A stretch of 45,857 nt of DNA from the NCBI GenBank assembly GCA_023231475.1, contig JALJEE010001448.1, positions 1-45,857 of the forward strand, read 5' to 3'. The stretch is from Seison nebaliae (taxonomy: Eukaryota > Rotifera > Pararotatoria > Seisonacea > Seisonidae). Below are positions 9,281 to 20,595 of this stretch, in pieces (position 1 is the first letter of the stretch; the number at the start of each line of letters is the position of its first letter). The position numbers were made by a program, and so were the translations under genes. The notes under the pieces were generated by a model. That model saw nothing but the letters and a program-made list of their open reading frames with translations. It was not told the DNA's origin and did not search any database.

Positions 9281-12200
9281 ATGAGTTCGATCGCGCTTCT
9301 TATCGCGCTTATGGTCAACTTGGTGGTAGGAGAGAATATTTCTCTAATTCTAACAGATGGTACTAAGAACGATGTCAGTTATTTCTCCCAGATCGGTAAT
9401 GAATTCTACAAGGATTTCTTCCGTTTACATCCTTATCGAATGTTAATTCTTTTCCTTTCACATCATCAATTAATCATAATCAATTCCATCAGTTACTATG
9501 AGAAAGCGTCGTTAGATGAATCACCGACGAAATTAATGGAGATGTTATGTCGAACATTTGAATCACAACCGAAGATCGTTTCTGTAGCTGCGGCATTACG
9601 GTATATGAAGCCGGATAAAGCTTTACGTTCCATTCATTTAATATCATCAGTTATGCAATATAGTCGGGTTCCATTATATATCTGGCATCATCTAATACGA
9701 AATTATCAAGAGGTTTTCCTTTTCTTCTTCCCCTTTTCTCTCTCAACTTGTTCTACTAGGTACTCTTCCAAAGTAAATATCTACTTCAAGTTTCACCTTC
9801 ATATGATGATGAAATTAAGGCGATGTTTTCTTTATTCGTCTTTTATAATTGGCAAGCATTTAATGTGGTGGTGACAGATGGAATTGGTCATCGAAATTTT
9901 TTGAATTCGATAAGGAAATATGTTAATCGAATGGAATATAATTATCAGTTATATTCTGATAAAGATGTCAATCGATTGAGAAATCGAACATTCTCCTACG
10001 AAACGTACAATCAAAGAAAATTGATGAAAGTGGTGATTCTGGAAGCAGAGAAATTACAAGAACGAAGAACCGGTGTCAACTATGCAATTGACCGATTGCA
10101 GTTATTGAGTAGTTATCCAGCGAGAATTACAATCGTATTTGGTGGTCGGGAAGTTAAGACGATTTTTAAAGCAGCGAAAAGATTAAATTTATTAACTAAC
10201 GAATATTTGTGGTTGTTGAGTTCCTTCTACTTCCGTAATAGAATACGAGGAGTAGATGATTTACAAAATCCTTTAATTTGGAGACGATCCAATCTACCTC
10301 ATGGTTTATTAGGTGTTTATTATGCAGCTGAACCACAAATGATGCATCAGAATGATATGCAGAGTACGAAAGATGATGAATCATCAAATTCTCCTTCCAA
10401 TCTCAATCAATATTATACGAATCAAAGTATTTTCAGTTATGTGAAATCGTACAAAACTTTTTATCACGAACTTAACAAAATCAAACTTGGACAAGATGTT
10501 TCATGTTCGAAATTGAACGGAAAATTTTCCATCCGCCAAGCAGATATGAAAAATGCTCGACATCGAATGTTCAACACGATTTTCAATAAACGTTCTCAAA
10601 TAATGTATGAAGATTTCTTCAAGAACTTCTTCAACGAAGAATCAAAGAAAGGACACCATATGAAATTAGAAGAAACACAAAAACAAATTAATTTCAATAT
10701 AGTCGGACAACGATTAAAAGCTGATTTTCAAATACTAAATTTCCACTCGAAAAATACATGGAATCAAATCGGCAGTTGGAATGGATTAAATTTTAATTTA
10801 ACCGTCTCCAACATCGTTTGGCCGGGTAAAGCGGCAGTACCACCATCAGGAAAGCCAAAAAAATATTTCCTTCGAGTAGTCACGTTAAGAGAGTCGCCAT
10901 TCGTTATCATGACTAATATGAATGATGATGGTAAGTGTGGTAGTGGAACGGTGCGTTGTAACGTCAGCGACCCAGTTTATGCGACGAATAAGAAAAAACA
11001 TGTTATTGGCTATAAATCCAAATTGAATTGTTGTACCGGTTTCTGCATCGACATTTTGGAGCAATTAGCAACTAAATTAAATTTTCGTTATGAATTATAT
11101 GAAGTTGAAGATCGAACATGGGGTGGTCGAGATGAAAATGGTGAATGGAACGGTCTCATACATGACGTTATTACAAAAAAAGCTGATATTGTGATGACTT
11201 CATTGAAAATCACTCAAGCTCGAAGTGAAAGTATTGATTTCACTGTACCGTATATGGATACGGGTATTGGAATTATAGTATCAGCGAGAAGTGGAGCAAT
11301 TTCGACAACCGCTTTCCTCCAACCATATGATTATGTGATTTGGATAATGATATTATTTGTTTCACTTCATTCGATTTGTTTGAGTTTATTCTTATTCGAA
11401 TATATTGTCAATACTCGAACATGGCACAAAAAGAAGAAAAATATCGTGAAAAACCATCAGAACTTTATATCATCGAATAATAATTTAACTTTTACGGCAT
11501 TCATACAAAAGAAATATCGGAACTCGTTGTATAAAACCGAATTATCAAAGCAATACATATCAACCAGATGGACGAATGATTTGGCCGTTCAGAATGATGA
11601 GGATAAACCAGCACCTCATATCACCATCTGTTCGAGTTTGTGGTTGGTCTGGTCACTCCTCTTTCGAGCTACAGTTAAACTTGATCATCCAACAACTGTC
11701 GCCGGGAGATTTCTCGCAAATATTTGGGCATGTTTTTGTTTGGCTTTTACGGCATCATATACCGCTAACTTGGCAGCATTCATGATAACGAAGGAACATT
11801 TCTTTGAATTATCTGGCATCCAAGATGCTCGAGTTATTCCTTTATTTCTCTTATGCTTAATTAATTTGAATTATCTAGTTAATTAATCCGTATAAACCAT
11901 TACCTGCATTTCGATTCGGTACCGTTAAATACGGTTCTACTGAGGAGAATATTCGAAGAAATTTCCCTAAAATGAATGAGTATATGAACGTCTATAAGAA
12001 GCGAAGATTAGAAGAAGGAATTGATTCGTTAAAAAATAAGTTATTTTTTCTTCCCATATTATTATATATAATTTGAAATTCTTTTATTTTCTAGTGAGTT
12101 AGATGCATTTTTGTATGATGCTGTTGTACTCGAATATACGAGTAGTCAAGATGAAGGTTGCCGATTACGAAACACCGGAAAATGGTACAGTATGACAGGT

Positions 12201-12910
12201 TGAAAATTCGTTGTACCGTGAAAAAAATCAGGATTATTATTATTCGTTTTAGGATATGGAGTTGGCTTGCCGATCGGTTCAATGTGGAAAAGTAAGATTA
12301 GTAATGAACTGCTACAAATGCAAGCGAACGGTTATTAATAATTAAATAATCATCGTTAATAAACGAATTCTTTTTAGGAGTATTAGAAAGATTACAAAGA
12401 TACTGGTTCATGGGTGCATGTAAATCGAAGAACAACGACAAAGATCAACGAAGTTCACAACGACTAGGAGTGCTTAATTTTATTTCAGTTTTTCTACTAC
12501 TTATAACCGGTGTGACGATTAGTTTAATAACGTTATTTATCGAATATTTTTATATTCGCTTCTCCGCCAAAAACAAACATTTTGATGAGGAACAAGAGAG
12601 TGATGACAGTAACACTGATGGTGATTCCATCCAATTATTACCGTTGACCTCCAAGTTATCAAATGACAACGAAAATGATGAAAATGATATAATGCGGTCG
12701 AACATTGCTATAATTCCTGTTATACCAAACGAACCTCATCGAATAAAGAGGAAGAGAACGAGAACGAGAAGTCAAAGATACATCCAAGTTACTAACCCGA
12801 ATTATCGATCTACAGATATAGAAGAATCAGCTGTCGAAAGAAAAGTGGATGATGGAAAGATTCGCAAACATTCGAAACGTAAGAAAAGTAGATCACGGAA
12901 GAGAAATTAA
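9281..12910 (+). CDS. NMDA-type ionotropic glutamate receptor subunit, GluN2-like
   Basis: Inferred exons: 9281-9441, 9493-9712, 9760-11832, 11879-12039, 12095-12198, 12253-12330 and 12378-12910 (introns 46-55 nt, all GTT...AG), giving about 1109 residues. The first intron is a multiple of three with no stop, so it could also be read through (about 1126 residues). Order: signal peptide (MSSIALLIALMVNLVVG), amino-terminal domain, ligand-binding S1 with GFCIDIL (about 554) and SLKITQAR (Ser608, Arg615), M1, pore loop, M3 with SYTANLAAF (about 793-801), S2 with YGST (Ser838, Thr839) and YDAVVLEY (Asp880), M4, then a basic cytoplasmic tail ending SRKRN. The Ser-Thr pair and Asp in S2 fit a glutamate rather than a glycine site. 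The start is the first ATG in frame before the signal peptide. Odd points: Arg in the pore at the usual Asn site, and a long basic M1-M2 loop. It is convergent with the SLC5 gene. Confidence 0.9.
11665..11667 (+). other. Pore N-site codon: CGA (Arg)
   Basis: In WLVWSLLFRATVKL the residue after LLF aligns with the Asn of vertebrate GluN2 (LVFNNSVPV). Here it is CGA, Arg, at about residue 763 of the spliced protein. Confidence 0.75.
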
Positions 12911-13013
12911 ATTGTTCGACTCAAACAACGAATGTGAAAGAATGATATTGTTGACCCACGTTATCATCTTAGGCTCATCTTAATCAAAACTATTTTTTCG
13001 TTAATTTATTTTT

Positions 13014-13019
13014 AATAAA
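13014..13019 (+). terminator. Poly(A) signal of the glutamate receptor gene
   Basis: AATAAA lies about 105 bp after the stop codon, within the short gap before the convergent SLC5 gene. Confidence 0.5.
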
Positions 13020-13134
13020 CTTTCTCATTGTTTCTCATGAACTAACAATATGAAATATCGAGGATTAATAAAGAATTCGGAAAATTAGTTCTGGAAAATA
13101 CAGAAATTTATTTATTTAATGTAAAAAATACAAC

Positions 13135-15315
13135 TCAATAATTTGTCTTATCTAGTTCATTGAATTCTAATGCTGGTGCATTTATCGTACTGATATTGAG
13201 AAGACGAACAGAAGATTTTGTATTCAATAAACCTACAGTACTTTCCGACGTTTTTATCGTTCGATTCTTATCGAATTTATAATATAATTGATCGTCTTTC
13301 CGAGAATAATCATCATAGTTTTTTCCTTCAAAAAAAAGAATAAGATCATATATCAATAAATTAATTTAAACTTATCAGATAACTGATGGGAACAGCTACT
13401 AAGAGAAAGATGATCATTGCCAATGGAGTAAGATATAAATATGATAAGGAACCGATTAAGTCATGAGCAGAAGTTCTAGAAATTTCACGTTGAAATTTTT
13501 AACTTACAAATTTTTCTAACTTGTCGGTGGTAATTCGATAAGTGGCCATTCTGGTGATATTATGGAAATCAGTACAATTATCAATGGATACTGGTTTGGG
13601 CACGGTGGTAGTGTTTGTTGATGTAACGCTTAAGATTGACACGGTTAAATTAATAATACTGGAAATTAATAATCCACAAAATGCGCCATTTCCTTCAATA
13701 ACGGGAATAAAGAAACCACCTACAAAGCACGCTAATAGAGGACCGCCTAACATACCAAAAATTGAGAGAGTTAATTGTAAAATTGATTTGGGCAAATATT
13801 GACAAAGGAAGGCCATGGCTATTTGTAGAAGACCGAAAACTATTCCAAGAATAGTCGTTAATCTTGTTGAAATAACTTCATTTAATGTATTATGTTTGAC
13901 ATGAATATAAATTGGTTGAATAAAATCTTTTAAAACAACAGCAGCTAATGAATTGAGACCAGAAGATACGGTACTTAACGAAGCAGAATAAATGCACGCA
14001 ACAAATAATCCAGGAAGTCCATTAAACTTCCCTAACAGATCCATCACCATATATGGCAATAACTGATCGATTTTGGAGATTTCATGTTTCAATAATGGAT
14101 CACAATTCGCATATTTACTAGCGGCAATTAAACCACAAAAACAGGTGAGAGTGAAGAAACAGGAGGCCATGATGAATGTCGTATAAACAGCTTTCTGTGC
14201 AGCACGAGTAGTTGGAAGACTGAAATATCGTTGCAACATCGCTTGATTTGAAGCATAAACAGTAAATGTGTTTAATGTATTCCCAAAGACGATAGTCCAA
14301 AAAGTATGTCGTTTAAAAGGTGTGAAATCGAATTCATTGAAATCAATACGACCAACAATGTTACTTAATCGGAAGACTTCCTTCACTCCACCAACCGAAA
14401 TAATACCTTGAATGACAATTGCTAATAAACCGGCAAATATGATAAATATTTGAAAACTATCAGTCCACATTACGGCTTTCATTCCACCCTAAAAATGGTT
14501 TTATTTCAAACAAATTATTCCTGCTCTTATTTCTCACCTATTCGTTCTCTTTTAGAGTTCGAGTTGAGATCACTAACGAAACTTGTGTATAAGGTACAAA
14601 TTAAACCGGTGGCAAATATTGATACCCACAACGGAATACCCGTAACTGAATTATTTTAAAAACAGAATCATAATGGATGGAATTATATGAATGTGAAACC
14701 TTGATTAATCGCCAACGCCGGTGTATACATGACGACTCCCATATAAAAGAACTGAATGAATCGAATAAAATAAAAATTCTCCGAATGATCAAAAATGAAC
14801 GAACCATTTGAATAACGAACACAGATGATGCTAAAACTCGTGTTTTATAATCAAATCGATGACCAAAATACTAAAGGATTTTATTTATTTTAAATTATTT
14901 AATTTCGAAAGAAACAAACGAACCTCGTAAGCACTCACCAAATCAAGATTTCTTATTAATGGCAACCAAAGATGAGCCACAACCGGACAACAAATAACAT
15001 AACAAATAATCGTATACATGTACATTGTTCCATTTGAATAAACTTCTTGACTGAAACCGAGTATAGCGATAGCACTTGTGAAGCTTGCTAACAGCGACAT
15101 CGAGACTGGGAAGACCTATTTATTCGATAGTTATTTTTCTCATGAAACGGAAGAGAAGTATCTTATTTAACTGACATGTCTCCTCCGCCCAACAACATCT
15201 TCTTCGTTGTAATTTGTTCCTTCCGTCCTTTGACGATATAGAAGATGCCGATAGCAGCTGATATCAGTAAAATAATGGAAAAGACAACATAATCCGCCAC
15301 GCTGAAATTCGTCAT
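13135..15315 (-). CDS. Sodium-coupled monocarboxylate transporter-like protein, SLC5 family
   Basis: Inferred exons in transcript order: 15315-15172, 15115-14924, 14870-14805, 14751-14700, 14645-14578, 14488-13521, 13475-13372 and 13325-13135. Seven introns of 45-89 nt, all with GTT donors, yield 594 codons, a normal length for SLC5. Family landmarks: the N-terminal segment FSVADYVVFSIILLIS; GGGDMSVFPVSMSLLASF; YFGHRFDYKTRVLASS; GGMKAVMWTDSFQ; SASLSTVSSGLNSLA in the Na2-site helix; and a late helix PLAMIIFLLVAVPISYLI. The tail (GKNYDDYSRKDDQ onward) is hydrophilic. Known role of the family: sodium-driven uptake of lactate, short-chain acids or related solutes at the plasma membrane (SLC5A8/A12 and the expanded arthropod set). 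The exact substrate cannot be told. Joins were chosen to keep frame and the family pattern; the last two rest on frame and intron size. Confidence 0.88.
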
Positions 15316-18093
15316 TATTTCCGGAAAAATTTTTCAAATTCTCCTTTAAAATGTAAATAAATTTTAGTTGGCTTTCTTCCTCTTCTATTTAGTTAGTCAA
15401 CAATTTAAAGTGAAATGATTATTTACAATTATTTCTTATTATTTATTCGTTCTGCATTGTCTATTCTAGGGATATATACGAACTGTTCAAGTTCATTAAG
15501 TTTTATGTAAATGACTCGATACTCTTCCGTCTTCTATAGTTCCACATTGTTTTCTGTAATTCGAAGAATTTCTAATTATCTATTCTCTTTCAATAAAAAT
15601 AATCTTTTTGTAAAGTCAATGTATATACATTCCATTTAGGAGGGGAAAGGTGAAAAATGCAAGTTTGATTTTCTTCAATGTCAAAATGAGCAAATAATGA
15701 TGGTTTGATGACTTTGATAATTCACCAACCATTTTTCATCAGATCATCCCCAACAATTTCTCCTTTCCCAAAAAAAAGATAGAATTGTGCAAGAATAGAA
15801 CTTTCTCATAATAATGATCATACTTTTCTATTCGTACAATTCATCTCCATTCAAATGTGCATGAAACGTCCTTCAATTCACGAAATATGACTGAGAGTTC
15901 ACTTCGAGAAAAATAAGTGGATCTGATTGAATTATGTAATAATATTTTTTTCAGGAGAAAGAAAAGTTTCTTTTGACATCTGTGTACCATAACTACTTTA
16001 TGGTAAGTGGGAAATTTTCTTTTTTGCGGAATTTTTTTCATCTTTATCGATCAGTCAATTTCTGCACAACATTCCACTTTTCATTATGGTAAATTGAGGA
16101 AATGTACAAAAAAGGGGAAATAAAGTCAACCATTTTGAATGATAAATTTCTAACGAATTCATTCCCCATCATGTTTAAGTGGGAGGGAAGATTGGTCTTG
16201 TGAATTTCGTTGATTTCTTTTTATGTTTTTCTTTTCAATCACGATCAATTATTACATTCAATTATTACATTCAATTATCAATCGATGTAAAATAATTTTT
16301 AGGAAGAATATTCTATCCAGATAAACATCGAACATTTCGCTTGTATGGAAAGCATATGGTCGAAATTGAATCCTAATCATTGATGTATGGTTACTTAATC
16401 ATTGAAAATTTAGAAGTGGCTATTCATTAGGAAAATTTTGATTGATTTGAAGGGAGGAGAATGGTAGTCGAATATTTTGCGGTTAGAGTCCAATTGTATA
16501 AACAGAGACGTAATCTTCTGTTAGTTACATTAAGACAAATGAAAATATATATACAACCCAATAAGCTCATAAACAATACCAAATGATTTTCTTGTCCTAC
16601 TTTCCACAATTTAACGAATCTCATTTCTATATTGATTTCACAACATCTCCCATCAATATCGATCGTGATAAATAGAAAGAAATGATATTAATTCGATTAT
16701 CCAAACAAAGTTTTTGATAGAATAAGAACGTTGAAATGATAAAAAGAAAAGTTTGCCGATACACTTTCCTGCATCAATCTCATTCTAATCGAAGAAGTTC
16801 GTTATAATAACAAAATAACTTAGAAAATTAATTGGAGAGAATCCAGAAATTTTTCATCCTATTATCCTAATTAGTTGTTGACTCATTTGATATTGTTTCT
16901 TTGGGAAAAAGAAATGTTAATTTTATTGTCTCACTTTTTATTTCTTTGTCCTTCTCCGCACATTCATCACGGCAGCAAATGTTGATTTATCGGATTTTTA
17001 TTCTTATTTTATTAGACTAAATGAGAAAAATCAAAAAAATAACAATAAGAGAAGAAGACGGAATTACTTCCTCCAACTATTTTATTATCCGGTTCATCGT
17101 TTTCTAATTGATGGATCGCTTCCACAAAATAGAGAGGAAGCGACAAAAGAGAAGTCTCTATCATACTTTCTTTTCGTATGCCAGAATCTTTATGGAATAG
17201 ATAGAATCGATAAATTCACATCAGTATCAGAATTATTCATATCCTTCCTATATATCTCTCATTCGATTCGAGTAAATTAGTATAAGGTCGTCGACGCAAT
17301 TTCAGGAGAGAATCATTTCAACTATACTTTTCCCTCCCTTATTTCCCTCATCTGATTAAATTCGTCTTACCCAATAAAATGTCATATGAATTGTCTACTT
17401 TGTTTCTTCATCATAAAAGAATTTGATAAAGTTAATAATTTTCTTCTAATGAAATTTCTCATCACTTCCCCAGTCCAGATACATTTCAGAGACATTAATT
17501 AAATTTTATTTACTTTCATTCTCCATTAGCCTGCAGCAATGTCATCAGGAATTACCTAAGAATTGTGTTTAAATTATTGGAGGAGATTGAGGAGAGTATA
17601 TGTCGTAAAGGAGAAATAGTAGTAGTATTCTTACTTATAATTATTGTTGTATGACCTTGAATTATTTTTGTAGAATGGCATAAAATATTGTCATTTCTAG
17701 CAGCTTTGTAAGGATGATGGCTGATTCTATGAATATTAATAAGAAATGAGCTCTGACACTTTCAAAATATTAACGATCTACGACTGGAGAAATTTCCACA
17801 TTACTTTTCATACTCCATTTCTTGGTGATTAACCGTTTCTCCTTTATTTGTTTGCATCGTCTATTTCTTACTTGAGTTAATTCCCTCGAGTTTCTCCTCC
17901 AAAAACAAGCCATTTATTAATTGAACCATTGTGTGATGTGTGATTAGATTAAAGTTCTGTTAGTTAAGGGAGTCTTAGTCTACGTAGCAGTACTATGTAA
18001 TTCTTAAGAAAACTTATTAATTAGGACATTTTATTATAAATTAGATCAAATTTAAGCGATGTTCTAGGATTGACTTTTAAGCTTATGTACATA
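15316..18093. other. 2.8-kb region with no supported gene
   Basis: AT-rich intergenic DNA between divergently transcribed SLC5 and KIF6. One minus ORF at 16624-16427 (65 codons, real ATG) encodes a hydrophobic stretch LVLFMSLLGCIYIFICLNV with a short tail. It could be a signal or anchor, but it is short and has no other support, so it is not called. Confidence 0.4.
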
Positions 18094-18107
18094 ATTACCA
18101 TGGAAAC
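18094..18107 (+). promoter_or_regulatory. RFX X-box upstream of KIF6
   Basis: ATTACCATGGAAAC fits the X-box consensus RYYNYYATRRNRAC at every position. It ends 31 bp before the ATG. X-boxes are bound by RFX factors and mark ciliary genes in animals, matching the ciliary nature of KIF6. Confidence 0.65.
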
Positions 18108-18138
18108 AGATCAGTAGATCGAAGAAAATACTTAAAAA

Positions 18139-20436
18139 ATGAAGCAGAATATATCGATATATTGTCGATTAAAACCGTTATTGAGATCAGAGCGAACTGG
18201 TCCGTTCGAAGTGAACGATGATAAAAGTATTCTGAGCTTTTACGTTCCAAAAGAGAAGTCTCAAGGATATATCAATAACAAGAAAGAAGAATATCGTTTC
18301 AAATTTAACAACATCTTCACTGAGGAATCGACTCAGGATTTCATATTTGACAATGTCGCTAAACCTGTGGTAGATAGTGCATTGAATGGAATAAATGGCA
18401 CGATATTTGCATATGGACAGACAGGAAGTGGTAAAACATTTACCATTACCGGTGGTCCAGAGAAATATTCAGATCGTGGAATTATTCCACGATCAATCTC
18501 TTATATTTGGGACAAGTTGACTGACTGGAAAGTTCAAGGACAAATTTCGACATTCGATCTACGTATCAGTTACATGGAAATATATAATGAGAATGGTTAT
18601 GACTTGTTGGATTCGAGACAGAATAGAATTAAACGACTTGAAGATTTACCGAAAATCATTCTACAAGAAGGTGATAACGGTGTAACGGTTTTGAAAAATT
18701 TATCCAAAAATAATGTCAAATCGAAAGAAGATGCATTAAATCTCCTCTTTATTGGTGATACAAATCGGATGATAGCTGAAACTCCGATGAATCAAGCATC
18801 GACGAGATCACACTGTATTTTCACTTTACATATTCTCCATCGAGAAACCTCATCAGCTTTATTGAAAAAATCGAAATTGCATTTGGTAGATTTGGCTGGA
18901 TCTGAACGAGTAACGAAAAGTCGAGTTGCAGGTCAAATATTGAAGGAAGCGACTTATATCAATCTGTCATTACATTTTCTAGAACAAGTGATCATTTGTT
19001 TGGCTGAGAAGAATCGGGTTCATGTTCCTTATCGTAATTCGATGATGACGATGATGTTGAAAGATTCGTTAGGTGGCAATTGTTTAACTTCTATGATAGC
19101 AACTTGTTCAATAAACCAATTGCATATCGATGAATCGATATCGACTTGTAACTTTTCACAACGAGTAGCTCTCATCAAGAATGAAGCGATGATTAATGAG
19201 GAAGCTGATCCCAAAGTCATCATTCAAACATTGAAACAAGAACTGTCGATGTTGAAACAACAGATGGCGACATCATCAGATAATAATGGAAAATCTGCAT
19301 TGATCAATCGAGAACTGACAGAGACAGATCGACAATCGATCGATAAACAAATCGATATATTCATCACAAATGATGAACAGTTGCCGGAGATATGTATGGA
19401 AATTAATTATCTCAAATATGTTTATCATACTTTCAGACAGCATATTTTAAGAATGAAACATAATCAAATGAATTCGGAAGGAAATGTTCAAACTCAAAAA
19501 ATTCTTGTTCCATTATCATCTTATGATAATAAAGATACAGCTGCTTTAAAATCAATCATTGAACAACGTGACACAGAAATTAGTATTTTAATTGATTTGT
19601 TGAAAAAAGAAAAAGAGAAATCCAATTCCAGCGTCATTAACTCTGCACCGAATTCTGCACCATATCAACGAGAAAAAATTAGTTCGTTAGGACAATTCTC
19701 TGTTCCATTGAAAACGCCTCCCAAATTCTCTCACATGGAGAATGAGTCTGATGCGAGATTAGCAGCATTCGAAATATTTCGAGTGAAACATTCGGCCGCT
19801 AAGCGACTGGATGATCAGAGAATCAAATTAAAAGGACTTTATGTGACCGCGAAGAATTTAGGGAATGAAGTTCATGCGATTCGTGAGAAGATAATGGAAT
19901 GGAAACGAGAACGGGAATTGGATGATATTAAATTGAATCAAATTCAAAATGATCCCACAGTTCCCGAGAAAGATGTTAATAATTTTACAGATCGGATGAA
20001 TGAAGCACATCAAAATTTAGTGAATGAGAAGGAGATTTATAAGACTAGTCTAGCTCAGTTGAGAGAAATGAAGGACATTGTTGACCATGAAACATTTCTT
20101 CTCGATCGAATCAAATTGGAAATTCAACGAGATTTTCAAGTGTGGTGGAATGAACAGGAGGAGCGGCAACAAACCGATAATGAACTTCAGCAGAAGATGA
20201 GAACAGATGACGAGTTGAAGATATATAATAAGAAATCAATTGATTATCGGGGAGGAGGAGATGCTTCTTCTTCTTCTATTCCTCCGACTCATTTACAAAT
20301 TAACAATACATCTCCCATGAAAACGGGAGACGACGAAACCGATAAACATATTCAGGCATTCCTTAAGGCGAGAGACAGAGTAAAGCAAACATCAATACGA
20401 TCATCAGCCGATGCAACGAATGTTGAACGGCATTGA
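18139..20436 (+). CDS. KIF6: Kinesin-like protein KIF6 (kinesin-9 family)
   Basis: Single uninterrupted ORF of 765 residues; vertebrate KIF6 is about 810. The N-terminal motor domain (1 to about 350) carries the P-loop GQTGSGKT (93-100), switch I NQASTRSH (218-225) and switch II DLAGSE (251-256). KIF6-specific strings include ITGGPEKYSDRGIIPRS, GDTNRMIAETPMNQASTRSH and HVPYRNSMMTMMLKDSLGG. The rest is charged coiled coil (about 350-700) with a polar tail. KIF6 belongs to kinesin-9, known from motile cilia and flagella. The start is the only ATG close before the motor domain and matches the family N-terminus. An RFX X-box lies just upstream. No introns are evident. Confidence 0.93.
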   Translation: MKQNISIYCRLKPLLRSERTGPFEVNDDKSILSFYVPKEKSQGYINNKKEEYRFKFNNIFTEESTQDFIFDNVAKPVVDSALNGINGTIFAYGQTGSGKTFTITGGPEKYSDRGIIPRSISYIWDKLTDWKVQGQISTFDLRISYMEIYNENGYDLLDSRQNRIKRLEDLPKIILQEGDNGVTVLKNLSKNNVKSKEDALNLLFIGDTNRMIAETPMNQASTRSHCIFTLHILHRETSSALLKKSKLHLVDLAGSERVTKSRVAGQILKEATYINLSLHFLEQVIICLAEKNRVHVPYRNSMMTMMLKDSLGGNCLTSMIATCSINQLHIDESISTCNFSQRVALIKNEAMINEEADPKVIIQTLKQELSMLKQQMATSSDNNGKSALINRELTETDRQSIDKQIDIFITNDEQLPEICMEINYLKYVYHTFRQHILRMKHNQMNSEGNVQTQKILVPLSSYDNKDTAALKSIIEQRDTEISILIDLLKKEKEKSNSSVINSAPNSAPYQREKISSLGQFSVPLKTPPKFSHMENESDARLAAFEIFRVKHSAAKRLDDQRIKLKGLYVTAKNLGNEVHAIREKIMEWKRERELDDIKLNQIQNDPTVPEKDVNNFTDRMNEAHQNLVNEKEIYKTSLAQLREMKDIVDHETFLLDRIKLEIQRDFQVWWNEQEERQQTDNELQQKMRTDDELKIYNKKSIDYRGGGDASSSSIPPTHLQINNTSPMKTGDDETDKHIQAFLKARDRVKQTSIRSSADATNVERH

Positions 20437-20589
20437 ATATTATTCCCTATCACCACATGTAACAGAAGACACCATTCCTCATCTAAACAATTCCGTCTTT
20501 TCTTTCTCCTTCGATTATTCCTTCTATTATTATCAGCCTTCCCCATAATGATAATATTGATCATTTCCAAAATGATTGTTGCAACAAAA

Positions 20590-20595
20590 AATAAA
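20590..20595 (+). terminator. Poly(A) signal of KIF6
   Basis: AATAAA 154 bp after the stop codon, the first good signal downstream. Confidence 0.45.
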
